Origin: Natrinema gelatinilyticum
GTDB taxonomy: Archaea > Halobacteriota > Halobacteria > Halobacteriales > Natrialbaceae
DNA length: 64,000 nucleotides
Assembly (NCBI RefSeq): GCF_024266705.1
Contig: NZ_CP100756.1
Coordinates: 2,790,001-2,854,000, forward strand
Direction: 5' to 3'
A program made the translations under genes and the position numbers. Below are positions 16,053 to 25,332 of this stretch, piece by piece. The notes beneath the pieces were generated by a model. The model made no database searches. It was not told the origin of the DNA and worked only from the letters and a program-made list of their open reading frames with translations. Each line of letters begins with the position of its first letter. The first letter of the stretch is position 1.

Positions 16053-16606
16053 AGTTTCCTTGAATCGTCGGTCGATGTCGTGTTGATGCCGTCGGTTGCA
16101 CTTGTATTCAACGTTTCGTCCGGTTCGTTCCGGTCGTCCGTCGAGTCCGTCGAGCCCGTCGAATCGGCCGAGTCCGTCGCTGTCGTCGACCCGGATACAG
16201 TATGCTGGTACTGCTTGTATCGGCGAGCGGAAAATCCCGTGAGAACGAGGCCGATAGCAAGCAGCCAGCCACCTCTGGTCACGTCTCCGTCGAAGAGCAG
16301 AAAGAGGGCACCGAGCGAGAGGGCCAGAATCGCCCCGTTGAGAACGACTACGAGGACCCAGAACGACTCGAGGAGTTCCTCCGAGGCGTCGGTTTCGGGG
16401 GTCGTTACAGCGGGTATCGTGATCGAATCGGTCGCGGTATCGGTTTCGGACTCATCGACCCCTATCTGGGGAATCGTCAGCGAATCGTGGTCGGGATCCA
16501 TGAACTTCTCTTCGGGGTTTCGGTATCGCTCACCCGGGTCCCTGACCGCCTCCTCCGGATCCGGATCTCGGTCTGCGGACTCGTCATCGATCGAGTCGAA
16601 TACCAC
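16049..16606 (-). CDS. Haloarchaeal membrane protein with acidic tails
   Basis: A 185-residue protein with a long charged N-terminus (repeated D-P-x motifs such as DPDPEEAVRDPGERYRNPEEKFMDPD), two adjacent hydrophobic spans at about 88-108 and 114-130 (WVLVVVLNGAILALSLGALF and GGWLLAIGLVLTGFSA), and a Ser/Thr/Asp-rich C-terminal tail. The charged ends predict a helical hairpin anchor. Function unknown. It is co-transcribed with the winged-helix protein through an ATGA overlap and sits in the conserved rad50-polB interval. Confidence 0.75.
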   Translation of the reverse strand: MVFDSIDDESADRDPDPEEAVRDPGERYRNPEEKFMDPDHDSLTIPQIGVDESETDTATDSITIPAVTTPETDASEELLESFWVLVVVLNGAILALSLGALFLLFDGDVTRGGWLLAIGLVLTGFSARRYKQYQHTVSGSTTATDSADSTGSTDSTDDRNEPDETLNTSATDGINTTSTDDSRKL

Positions 16607-16657
16607 GTGTGAGCGAAGGGTGAACGGCAGGAAAAGTGTTCGCGTTTGGGCTGCCTC

Positions 16658-16843
16658 TTAGGCGAGTTCCTCGAGCGTGAGGGTTCGGGACGTCTCCATC
16701 CACGCGAGCGGGTTCTGGGCATCGTAGAAGACGACGCCGTTCTCAGTCTCGTAGGACTCGATCGTTGCGGTACCCTCGGGTTCGCTACTCGGTTCGCGCC
16801 GATCCGTCACGTCATCGTTCACATGGGTGGACACATCGATCAC
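16658..16843 (-). CDS. Small haloarchaeal protein (DUF7331-like)
   Basis: A 61-residue protein ending NPLAWMETSRTLTLEELA, with a core ATIESYETENGVVFYDAQ. I recognise it as a small conserved haloarchaeal protein found beside polB; no activity is known. Three in-frame GTG codons could start it (16843, 16834, 16822). A CTTTAACT box on the minus strand centred near 16872 is about 27 nt ahead of the first, which favours 16843 and a leaderless transcript. Confidence 0.7.
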   Translation of the reverse strand: MIDVSTHVNDDVTDRREPSSEPEGTATIESYETENGVVFYDAQNPLAWMETSRTLTLEELA

Positions 16844-17278
16844 CTACATCAATGTTATGTGTTACCAAGTTAAAGGTCTTCTTGTCTCTGTACCCCTCCG
16901 GACGCACCCTCAATAAACGGCTCGTCGTGTGCAGCGACCCACGAGGAGCAGGTATGACTGACGGAAGACGAAGTCGCACCCGAAATCTGTGCCGAAACCG
17001 AACGCGACATCTTGAAACCGGTCTATGGGACGCGAATCGGTCGCTAAAGACGCCTGTTTCACCACCTTCCATAGGTCAGACTCGCCACACGCTCACAGGC
17101 CGTCGCGAAATATCGTAGCCTGGCATCCGTCTCGTGCATCTCCGGTCCACCATCGGTCGCCCTCCGTCTCATCCGGGCCACCCGTTTCAGCGGGATAGCC
17201 CTCAAGACGGCCCAGACGGTGACGATCACGGAGTGGGATTGCAGGGGTTTTTAACCGCCGACTGCTAATCCGGGTATC
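16844..17278. other. 435-bp gap before polB, mostly featureless
   Basis: No intact gene. The stretch 16954-17048 could be a decayed start: ATGACTGACG followed, in the +1 frame, by EDEVAPEICAETERDILKPV and a TAA. Removing one G would join them into a 30-residue acidic peptide. I do not recognise it. TTTTTAA at 17248-17254 is at -27 relative to the polB ATG and is the probable polB TATA box. Confidence 0.35.
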
Positions 17279-20200
17279 ATGACTGAGGCGGGCCAGACCG
17301 GACTGACGGAGTTCGGTGGTGACTCCGACGCGACCGACGACCGTCCGGCAGAAGAGGCGGTTGCCGTCGCCGGCAACGGCGGGTCCACCGCCGTGGAGGT
17401 GATCGACGTCGTCGAAGAGACGCTCCCCGAACCCGACGGGGAACTCGAACTTGCCGTGATGCAGGTCGACTACACGATCGCCGGCTACGGCGACGAGGAG
17501 CGACCGATCATGCACGTCTTCGGGCGGACGCCCAAACAGGATCTAGAGCACATCCAGGTCGTCGGCTTTCGACCCTACTTCTACGCGCCGACGGACTCGC
17601 TCGAACGGCCGCCAGAGGAGCAATACGACCGGCTTACCGGGAGTCGGGAGGTCGGTCACGACGGCCAACCCTACGAGAGCATCCGGGGTGAGAAACTCAC
17701 CAAAATTTTCGGGCAGACGCCCCGAGACGTCGGGCAGGTGCGCGACGATTTCGACCACTACGAGGCAGACATCCTGTTTCCGAATCGGTTCCTGATCGAC
17801 AAGGACATCCGCAGCGGAATTCGGATTCCGGAGCGTCGGGCCGGCGACGGTTCGTTGATCGTCCCTCACGACGAGGTCGAAGCGGCAGACGTCGACGCTC
17901 GACCGCGCGTCTGTACGTTCGACATCGAAGTCGACGACCGTTCTGGCTTTCCCGAGGATGGCGAGGAACCGATCGTTTGTCTCACCAGCCACGACTCCTA
18001 CCGAGACGAGTACGTCATGTGGCTGTACGAGGCGCCGGTCGGTGACGGAGTGGCCCCGACCGAGATAACGGCGTACGAGCCGATCGAAGGCGAAATAGAG
18101 CACGAAGTGCGCAGCTTCGAGGACGAAGCGGCGATGCTCGAGGCCTTCATCGACTATATCGACGAGACCGATCCGGATCTGCTTACCGGTTGGAACTTCG
18201 AGGACTTCGACGCGCCGTACTTCCTCGATCGCCTCGAGGAACTCGATGGCCCACATCACGAGTACGACCTGACCGTCGACCGCCTCTCTCGGGTCGACGA
18301 GGTCTGGCGGAGTAACTGGGGCGGCCCGGACATAAAGGGCCGCATCGTCTTCGACCTACTCTATGCCTACCAACGGACGGTCTTCTCGGAACTCGACTCC
18401 TACCGCCTCGACGCGGTCGGCGAGGAGGAACTCGGCGTCGGCAAGGAACGCTACGCCGGTGATATCGGCGACCTCTGGGAGGACGATCCAACGCAACTGC
18501 TCGAATACAACCTCCGGGACGTCGAACTCTGCGTCGAACTCGACCGCCAACAGGAAATCATCGCGTTCTGGGACGAGGTGCGATCGTTCGTCGGCTGTAA
18601 ACTCGAGGATGCACCGACCCCCGGCGACGCGGTCGACATGTACGTCCTCCACGAAGCGCACGGACGGTTTTCCCTCCCGTCGAAGGGGCAACAGGAGGCC
18701 GGCGAGGAGTACGAAGGCGGTGCAGTGTTCGAGCCGATCACGGGCGTCAAAGAGAACGTCACCGTACTCGACCTGAAGTCGCTGTATCCGATGTGCATGG
18801 TGACGGTCAACGCGTCACCCGAAACGAGAGTCGATCCAGACGAGTACGACGGCGAGACGTTCGTCGCACCGACACGACCGGAGCCGACCCACTTCCGAAA
18901 GGAACCCGACGGGGTCATGCGGGAGATGATCAACGAATTGCTTGCCGAACGCGAGGAGAAGAAGTCCCAGCGAAACCAGCACGAGCCCGGCAGCAGGGAG
19001 TACGAACAGTACGACCGTCAGCAGGGAGCGGTAAAGGTTATTATGAACTGCTTCACGCCGGATACGGAGGTACTGACACCCAGCGGTGTTCGCAGTATCA
19101 CCGACCTCAAGGTCGGCGACGAGGTGTATTCGCTCGATCCGGAAACAAATACTCTCGAGGTGAAACCCGTCGTCGAAACCCACACGTATCCCGATTACGA
19201 CGGCGACCTGATCGACATCGAGACCAGCAAGATCGATTTCCGCGTCACGCCGAACCACCGAATGCTCGTTCGAAAGAACGAGACGAACGGTATCACTGAG
19301 GACGAATACCGATTCATCGAGGCCGGAAATCTCGATTCGGCGACAAATTACGAACTCCCGCACGACTGGGAGGGTCCCGACGGAGACGAACTCGGAGAAA
19401 TCGATCTCACCGAGTTGATCGACGGCGACTACGAAGTTTGGGTTCGACCGTCCGTTCCCGGCCGAACGTTCACCGCAGAGCTAGGCTGGACACCGCGTCG
19501 TGTGCCGAAAGCCGACGTCGGGAAAACGGGCTACGTTTTCACCGCCGAGGAGTTCGATGAACACCGCGACTATATCGAAGACGTCTGCGACCTAAGCTTC
19601 ATCCACCGCGAATCCGGCCGGACGTGGATTCCGCGGACATACAAAGGAGACCATTTCCTTGACCTGCTTGCGTGGTTCATAACCGAAGGAAACGTCTACA
19701 CGTCCGAAGACGAACAGTTCGGCGAAAACTTCCGCGGAACTGTGACGTCGATTCAATTGGCTCAGAACAAACTACCGATCGCTGACGGCGGCGTCGACCA
19801 CCACGCGACGATCGGCGAACTGTTCGAAGACATTGGACTCGACTACTACGTCGACGACCACTGTTATTCGATCACGTCGAAACTTCTTGGAAACTTTTTG
19901 GCATCAATCTGTGGCGAAAACAGCTTCCAAAAACGAATCCCCGATTTCGTCTTCGACTGTAGCCGCAGGCAGAAACGACGCTTCCTCGAAGTGCTCATCG
20001 ATGGTGACGGCGACCGCCAGGTCAATTCGTGGCGATACTCCACCTCGAGCGAGCGGCTTCGCGATGACGTCCTTCGGCTCTGTACACACCTAGGTCTGAC
20101 GGCAAACTACAGTCGAGACAGCGGAACATGGCGGATCTACGTGACCGAAGAGTCGAAAAACACGCTACGGATGCATCGGAGTTCCGCCCGAAGTACTGCC

Positions 20201-21253
20201 CAAAACGGTGTCTATTGTGTCACCGTCGAAGACAACCACACGTTGCTCGCGGGGCGAAACGGAAAGTTCCAGTTCGTCGGTCAATCCCTGTACGGTGTCT
20301 CAGGCTGGGAACAGTTCCGCCTCTACGACAAGGAAGCAGCATCGGCGATTACTGCAACTGGTCGAGAAGTTATCGAGTTCACTGAAACCGCTGCCAACGA
20401 AGAGGGATACAATGTTACGTACGGCGACACTGACAGCGTGATGCTCGAACTCGGTCCTGACGTATCGAAAGAAGAGGCAATCGAGCAGTCGTTCGAACTC
20501 GAAGACCACATCAACGGTCGCTACGATGACTTTGCGCAAGACGAATTGAACGCCGACTTCCACCGGTTCCAAATCGAATTCGAGAAACTCTACCGGCGGT
20601 TCTTCCAGGCCGGAACGAAAAAACGGTACGCGGGCCACATCATCTGGAAGGAGGGCAAGGACGTCGACGACGTCGACATCGTCGGCTTCGAGTACCAGCG
20701 CTCGGACATCGCACCCATCACGAAGGAGGTCCAGCACAGGGTCATCGATATGATCGTCAGGGACGGCGACGTCGAAGGCGCAAAAGAGTACGTCAACGGG
20801 ATCATCGAAGACGTGCTGGCGGACAACATCTCGCTCGAGGACATCGCGATCCCCGGCGGGATCGGCAAGCGACTGGACAATTACGACACCGATACGGCGC
20901 AGGTCCGCGGCGCGAAGTACGCCAACCTGATGCTCGGCACCAACTTCCAGCGCGGGAGCAAACCCAAGCGACTCTACCTCGAGCGCGTCGATCCGACGTT
21001 CTTCGAGCGCCTCGAGAACGAAGCGGGGTTCGACGCCCGCACCGATCCGCTCTACGGCGCGTTCAAACGCGACCCCGACGTCATCTGCTTCGAGTACGAA
21101 GATCAGGTTCCCGCGGAATTCGAGGTCGACTCCGAGAAGATGCTGGAGAAAACGTTGAAGGGCCCGATCGAGCGCATTCTCGAGGCGCTCGACGTCTCCT
21201 GGGAAGAGGTGAAAAGCGGCCAGGAACAAACCGGTCTCGATCGATACTGGTGA
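17279..21253 (+). CDS. polB: Family B replicative DNA polymerase with an intein
   Basis: A 1324-residue precursor. The host polymerase is 912 residues: 3'-5' exonuclease motifs FDIEVDD (Exo I), GWNFEDFDAPYF (Exo II) and YNLRDVEL (Exo III); polymerase motif A DLKSLYPMC; motif B KVIMN/SLYGVSG, split by the intein; motif C YGDTDSV. The intein starts at Cys591 (CFTPDTEVL) and ends at Gln1002 (FQFVGQ), directly before the +1 Ser of SLYG. Inside are splicing blocks (RVTPNHRM) and two LAGLIDADG-type motifs (LLAWFITEGNVY and VLIDGDGDR). The gene is monocistronic, with a TATA box at -27. Confidence 0.96.
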   Translation: MTEAGQTGLTEFGGDSDATDDRPAEEAVAVAGNGGSTAVEVIDVVEETLPEPDGELELAVMQVDYTIAGYGDEERPIMHVFGRTPKQDLEHIQVVGFRPYFYAPTDSLERPPEEQYDRLTGSREVGHDGQPYESIRGEKLTKIFGQTPRDVGQVRDDFDHYEADILFPNRFLIDKDIRSGIRIPERRAGDGSLIVPHDEVEAADVDARPRVCTFDIEVDDRSGFPEDGEEPIVCLTSHDSYRDEYVMWLYEAPVGDGVAPTEITAYEPIEGEIEHEVRSFEDEAAMLEAFIDYIDETDPDLLTGWNFEDFDAPYFLDRLEELDGPHHEYDLTVDRLSRVDEVWRSNWGGPDIKGRIVFDLLYAYQRTVFSELDSYRLDAVGEEELGVGKERYAGDIGDLWEDDPTQLLEYNLRDVELCVELDRQQEIIAFWDEVRSFVGCKLEDAPTPGDAVDMYVLHEAHGRFSLPSKGQQEAGEEYEGGAVFEPITGVKENVTVLDLKSLYPMCMVTVNASPETRVDPDEYDGETFVAPTRPEPTHFRKEPDGVMREMINELLAEREEKKSQRNQHEPGSREYEQYDRQQGAVKVIMNCFTPDTEVLTPSGVRSITDLKVGDEVYSLDPETNTLEVKPVVETHTYPDYDGDLIDIETSKIDFRVTPNHRMLVRKNETNGITEDEYRFIEAGNLDSATNYELPHDWEGPDGDELGEIDLTELIDGDYEVWVRPSVPGRTFTAELGWTPRRVPKADVGKTGYVFTAEEFDEHRDYIEDVCDLSFIHRESGRTWIPRTYKGDHFLDLLAWFITEGNVYTSEDEQFGENFRGTVTSIQLAQNKLPIADGGVDHHATIGELFEDIGLDYYVDDHCYSITSKLLGNFLASICGENSFQKRIPDFVFDCSRRQKRRFLEVLIDGDGDRQVNSWRYSTSSERLRDDVLRLCTHLGLTANYSRDSGTWRIYVTEESKNTLRMHRSSARSTAQNGVYCVTVEDNHTLLAGRNGKFQFVGQSLYGVSGWEQFRLYDKEAASAITATGREVIEFTETAANEEGYNVTYGDTDSVMLELGPDVSKEEAIEQSFELEDHINGRYDDFAQDELNADFHRFQIEFEKLYRRFFQAGTKKRYAGHIIWKEGKDVDDVDIVGFEYQRSDIAPITKEVQHRVIDMIVRDGDVEGAKEYVNGIIEDVLADNISLEDIAIPGGIGKRLDNYDTDTAQVRGAKYANLMLGTNFQRGSKPKRLYLERVDPTFFERLENEAGFDARTDPLYGAFKRDPDVICFEYEDQVPAEFEVDSEKMLEKTLKGPIERILEALDVSWEEVKSGQEQTGLDRYW
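19049..20284 (+). mobile_element. Intein in polB (412 aa, LAGLIDADG homing endonuclease)
   Basis: It is inserted in-frame between Asn590 and Ser1003 in polymerase motif B, a frequent intein site in archaeal PolB. The N-terminal splice residue is Cys, block B is TPNHRM, two dodecapeptide motifs are present (ITEGNVY and DGDGDR), and the C-terminal residue is Gln followed by Ser. The usual penultimate His-Asn is replaced by Gly-Gln. Codon use (more AAA, TTT, AAT) is noticeably less GC-rich than the flanking polymerase, consistent with separate acquisition. Confidence 0.9.
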
Positions 21254-21353
21254 GCGGCGGTCCAGTATCGAACCGGGGATTTCGAACCAGGGAACCCGAC
21301 GTGGAGTGGACGTTCGCTTCTCGTTTTGGAAAATTATTTTTGCAGAGCGGAAT

Positions 21354-21371
21354 CGTATCCAATTGGATACG
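21354..21371. promoter_or_regulatory. Perfect 18-bp palindrome upstream of sufC (candidate operator)
   Basis: CGTATCCAATTGGATACG is a perfect inverted repeat with no spacer. It lies 47-64 nt before the sufC ATG and just downstream of an A/T-rich TATA-like run (AAATTATTTTTG, 21331-21342). A promoter there would start transcription at or inside the palindrome, the classic place for a repressor. Iron- or redox-dependent control of sufCBD is the natural guess; the window encodes a DtxR-family regulator 4.6 kb downstream. Confidence 0.6.
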
Positions 21372-21417
21372 AAACCGTTATCAGTCATACGACCCACCCT
21401 TCAAGTGACAGAGTACT

Positions 21418-22323
21418 ATGGCACGTCTCGAACTACGCAACCTGCATGCCGAAGTAGCGGAGGGCGACGAGAAGATCCTCGAGGGCGTCGACCTCGAGGT
21501 CGAATCGGGCGAGATCCACGCTCTGATGGGGCCGAACGGCTCCGGGAAGTCCACGACTGCGAAGGTTATCGCCGGCCATCCCGCGTACGAGGTTACCGAC
21601 GGCGAGGTCCTGCTCCACCTGGAGGAAGGCGAGTTCGGCGACGAAATCGAAATCGACGAGGACCACCGAACCTGGGAGCTGCTCGACCTCGAGCCGAACG
21701 AGCGTGCTGCACTCGGCGTCTTCCTCGGCTTCCAGTATCCGGCCGAAATCGAAGGCGTTACGATGACGAACTTCCTCCGAACGGCGCTGAACGCCAAGAT
21801 CGAGGAGCGTGAGGAACTCTTCGATGAGGGCGAGGGTGAGGACGAAGACGAAGACGACGGCTTCGAAACCTCTCCGATGGAAGGACCCGCGGACGAGGGC
21901 GAAATCGGTGTCGCCGAGTTTCAGGAGATCCTCCAGGAGAAGATGGAACAGCTGGATATAGACGAGAAGTTCGCTCAGCGCTACCTCAACGCCGGCTTCT
22001 CCGGCGGTGAAAAGAAACAGAACGAAGTCCTGCAAGCCGCGATCCTCGAGCCGTCAATCGCCGTATTGGACGAGATCGACTCCGGACTCGACATCGACCG
22101 ACTGCAGGACGTCTCCGCCGGTATTAACGCGCTTCGCGACGAACAGGGGACTGGCATTCTGCAGATCACCCACTATCAGCGCATCCTCGAGTACGTCGAA
22201 CCGGATCACGTCCACGTGATGCTCGACGGCCAGATCGCGAAAAGCGGCGGTCCCGAACTCGCCGAAGAACTCGAGGACAAGGGGTACGACTGGGTCCGCG
22301 AAGAGGTCTACGGCACCCCGTAA
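21418..22323 (+). CDS. sufC: Fe-S cluster assembly ATPase SufC
   Basis: A 301-residue ABC-type ATPase without membrane domains. Walker A is GPNGSGKST, the signature region is NAGFSGGEKKQNEVLQA, Walker B is IAVLDEIDSGLDID, and the H-loop lies in LQITHYQRIL. An acidic insert (EGEDEDEDDG) near residues 137-148 is a haloarchaeal elaboration. SufC powers the SufBCD scaffold that builds iron-sulfur clusters. It is first of three co-directional suf genes and has a palindromic operator candidate in its leader. Confidence 0.95.
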   Translation: MARLELRNLHAEVAEGDEKILEGVDLEVESGEIHALMGPNGSGKSTTAKVIAGHPAYEVTDGEVLLHLEEGEFGDEIEIDEDHRTWELLDLEPNERAALGVFLGFQYPAEIEGVTMTNFLRTALNAKIEEREELFDEGEGEDEDEDDGFETSPMEGPADEGEIGVAEFQEILQEKMEQLDIDEKFAQRYLNAGFSGGEKKQNEVLQAAILEPSIAVLDEIDSGLDIDRLQDVSAGINALRDEQGTGILQITHYQRILEYVEPDHVHVMLDGQIAKSGGPELAEELEDKGYDWVREEVYGTP

Positions 22324-22384
22324 CCGAATTCAGCTAGAACAACCGTAATAACGTTGCAGCCGTAACCACAACTACGATCAACCA

Positions 22385-23815
22385 ATGAGTTCCGAACAAG
22401 ACCACCTAAAAGAGACAGACACCGAGGCCCGGTTCGAGTTCAAGAAAGAACAGAACGCTGCGGTCAAATCCGACAAGGGCCTGACAGAGGAGGTCATTCG
22501 CATGATCTCCGAGGACAAGGACGAGCCAGACTGGATGCTCGAGCGCCGTCTCCGTGCGCTCCGGCAGTACCAGAACATGCCGATGCCGTCGGGCTGGCCC
22601 GGAATGCCGGACCTCTCCGAACTCGACGTCGGAGAGATTGTCCCGTACATTCGCCCGGACGTCGACAAGCGCGAAGGCGTCGACGACTGGACGGAACTGC
22701 CCGACGAGATCAAGGACACGTTCGACAAACTGGGTATCCCGGAGGCCGAGAAGAACGCCCTGTCCGGCGTCGGTGCCCAGTACGAGTCCGAAGTCGTCTA
22801 CCAGAACATGCAGGAACAGTGGGAGGAGAAGGGTGTCATCTTCATGAACATGGACCGCGCGGTTCAGGAGCACCCGGACCTCGTCAAGGAACACTTCATG
22901 ACGACGTGCGTCCCACCGAGCGACAACAAGTTCGCCGCGCTGCACGGTGCCGTCTGGTCCGGCGGGTCGTTCGTCTACGTTCCCGAGGGAGTCACCGTAC
23001 AGATGCCCGTTCAGGCGTACTTCCGGATGAACTCCGAAGGGATGGGACAGTTCGAGCACACGCTCATCATCGCCGAGGAAGGGTCCGAAGTTCACTATAT
23101 CGAGGGCTGTTCAGCACCGAAGTACGGCACCCACAACCTGCACTCGGGCGGCGTCGAGGTGTTCGTCGGCGAGGACGCACACGTTCAGTACTCGACGGTC
23201 CAGAACTGGTCGAAGAACACGTTCAACCTGAACACCAAACGCGCCATCGTCGAATCCAACGGCACGATGGAGTGGGTTTCGGGTAGCATGGGCTCGAAAG
23301 CGACCATGCTCTACCCGTGTTCGATCCTCAAGGGTCGCGGAGCGACCGACACCCACATCACGATCGCATTCGCCGGCGAGGGCCAGGACATCGACACCGG
23401 TGCGAAGGTCTACCACAACGCGCCGAACACGAGTTCCACCATCGAGTCCAAGTCGATCTCGAAAGACGGCGGCCGCACTAACTACCGCGGTCTCGTTCAC
23501 ATCGCTGACGGCGCCGAGAACTCCTCGACCGCCGTCGAGTGTGACGCCCTGATGTTCGACAACGAGTCCACCTCCGACACCATGCCGTACATGGAAATCG
23601 AGGAATCGAAAGTCGACGTCGCACACGAAGCGACCGTCGGTAAGATCGGCGACGAGGACATTTTCTACCTCCAGAGCCGCGGTCTGGACGACGACGACGC
23701 CAAGAAGATGATCGTCGCCGGCTTCATCGAGCCGATCACGGAGGAACTGCCGATCGAGTACGCGGTCGAACTCAACCGTCTCATCGAACTCGAGATGGAA
23801 GGAAGCCTCGGATAA
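22385..23815 (+). CDS. sufB: Fe-S cluster assembly protein SufB
   Basis: A 476-residue SufB, the scaffold subunit on which Fe-S clusters form. Typical stretches: FMTTCVPPSDNKFAALHGAV, GGSFVYVPEGVTVQMPVQAY, EHTLIIAEEGSEVHYIEGC, SSTIESKSISKDGGRTNYRG, and the C-terminal ATVGKIGDEDIFYLQSRGL. The beta-helix core and both conserved cysteine regions look intact. It lies 61 bp after sufC and 1 bp before sufD. Confidence 0.95.
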   Translation: MSSEQDHLKETDTEARFEFKKEQNAAVKSDKGLTEEVIRMISEDKDEPDWMLERRLRALRQYQNMPMPSGWPGMPDLSELDVGEIVPYIRPDVDKREGVDDWTELPDEIKDTFDKLGIPEAEKNALSGVGAQYESEVVYQNMQEQWEEKGVIFMNMDRAVQEHPDLVKEHFMTTCVPPSDNKFAALHGAVWSGGSFVYVPEGVTVQMPVQAYFRMNSEGMGQFEHTLIIAEEGSEVHYIEGCSAPKYGTHNLHSGGVEVFVGEDAHVQYSTVQNWSKNTFNLNTKRAIVESNGTMEWVSGSMGSKATMLYPCSILKGRGATDTHITIAFAGEGQDIDTGAKVYHNAPNTSSTIESKSISKDGGRTNYRGLVHIADGAENSSTAVECDALMFDNESTSDTMPYMEIEESKVDVAHEATVGKIGDEDIFYLQSRGLDDDDAKKMIVAGFIEPITEELPIEYAVELNRLIELEMEGSLG

Positions 23816-23816
23816 T

Positions 23817-25037
23817 ATGAGCGCAGGAACACAGGTACACGCCAATCTGACGGAAGAACAGGTACGCGATATCAGCGAGGGGCTCGACGAGCCCGACTGG
23901 CTCACGGAGATCCGCCTCGAAGCACTCGAGTCACTCGAGGACCTCGACATGCCGGACGTTATCCGGACGCCGGGTCGCGACTGGACGAACCTTCACGACC
24001 TGGACTTCGAGTCCCTCGTTGACCCCCTGAATACGGCCGAAAACAAGGACCAACTCGGTCCGGACGAGGTCGACGTCCTCCCGTGGGCCGAGGCGGTTCA
24101 GGAACACGAGAAGCTGTTGCAAGACCACTTCGGCTCCGTCGTCGACCCCCTGGAGAACTACCTGACTGCGCTCTCGACGGCGCTGTTTAGCACCGGGACG
24201 GTCATCTACGTCCCCGAAGGCGTCGACGCCGAAGACGTGACCGTTCGCACGGAGCAGAACTCTCGCTCGTTGTTCAACTACACGCTCGTCGTCACTGAAG
24301 AATCGAGTTCGGTGACGATCCTCGAGCGGCAGTCAACGGGTACGGAAGCCGAAGAGCAGTACTACAGCGGGGTCGTTGAAATCGTTGCCGGCGAGAACAG
24401 CTACGTGCAGTACGGCAGCCTGCAAAATCTTTCGGAGGATGCATACAATTTCACCGTAAAGCGCGGTGTCGCAGACACCTACGCCACGATCGACTGGATC
24501 GAGGGCAATCTCGGCACGCAACTGACCAAAACGGAGGTCTCGACGGAACTCAGCGGCGACTCCTCGGAAACGCAGATCGTCGGGGCCTTCTACGGTCACA
24601 ACGATCAGCACTTCGACCTCGACGCCAAGGTCTGGCACCGCGCCGAGCATACGACCGCCGATCTCGTCACCCGCGGCGTCACGGACGACGTCGCCCGCTC
24701 GGTCTACGAAGGCGTTCAGGACGTCGGCGCGGACGCCTGGGACACAAGCTCCTACCAGCGCGAAAACACGTTGATGCTCTCCGACGAGAGCGAGGCCGAC
24801 GCGTCTCCGAAGTTGATCATCAACAACCACGACACGGAAGCCAGCCACTCCGCGACAGTCGGTCAGATCGACGAGGAGGACCTGCTGTACATGACCTCTC
24901 GAGGTGTCGACCCACGTGCTGCGCGTAACATGCTCGTCGAAGGCTTCTTCGTGCCTGTCTTGGCGGAGGTCGACGTCGACGAACTCCGAGACGACCTCGA
25001 GGAACTCATCGCCGTACGCCTTCACAAACGCGACTGA
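23817..25037 (+). CDS. sufD: Fe-S cluster assembly protein SufD
   Basis: A 406-residue SufD, paralogous to SufB and its partner in the SufBC2D complex. It shares the beta-helix core (TVIYVPEGVDAEDVTVRTEQ, QYGSLQNLSEDAYNFTVKRG) and the C-terminal ATVGQIDEEDLLYMTSRGVD-type motif. It begins one base after the sufB stop codon, so expression is tightly coupled. It ends the suf operon; the next gene is 295 bp away. Confidence 0.94.
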   Translation: MSAGTQVHANLTEEQVRDISEGLDEPDWLTEIRLEALESLEDLDMPDVIRTPGRDWTNLHDLDFESLVDPLNTAENKDQLGPDEVDVLPWAEAVQEHEKLLQDHFGSVVDPLENYLTALSTALFSTGTVIYVPEGVDAEDVTVRTEQNSRSLFNYTLVVTEESSSVTILERQSTGTEAEEQYYSGVVEIVAGENSYVQYGSLQNLSEDAYNFTVKRGVADTYATIDWIEGNLGTQLTKTEVSTELSGDSSETQIVGAFYGHNDQHFDLDAKVWHRAEHTTADLVTRGVTDDVARSVYEGVQDVGADAWDTSSYQRENTLMLSDESEADASPKLIINNHDTEASHSATVGQIDEEDLLYMTSRGVDPRAARNMLVEGFFVPVLAEVDVDELRDDLEELIAVRLHKRD

Positions 25038-25332
25038 TCGCGGTTCGACCGTGGCTCGACTTCGGTCGGTTGGAACGTTTTCTCCGAGGCTCGACTCGTC
25101 GTTTGCAAACGCAATGCAGAGCGAAGCGGAGGCTCACGGCATCTACCTCCACGCCGATGACCCAAGAAATCGTATTACCAACAACTGTTAGCCACGAATC
25201 GTGGTGCGAACACGCTGACCGTCGAGGCTCCAGCCGAACAGTCACGCACTGCTCGTCCGTCTCACCGAACCGTAGAAACGGATCGACTGGTCGATAAAGG
25301 CAATAGGGAAACATAAGTACCGACGGTCCTGT

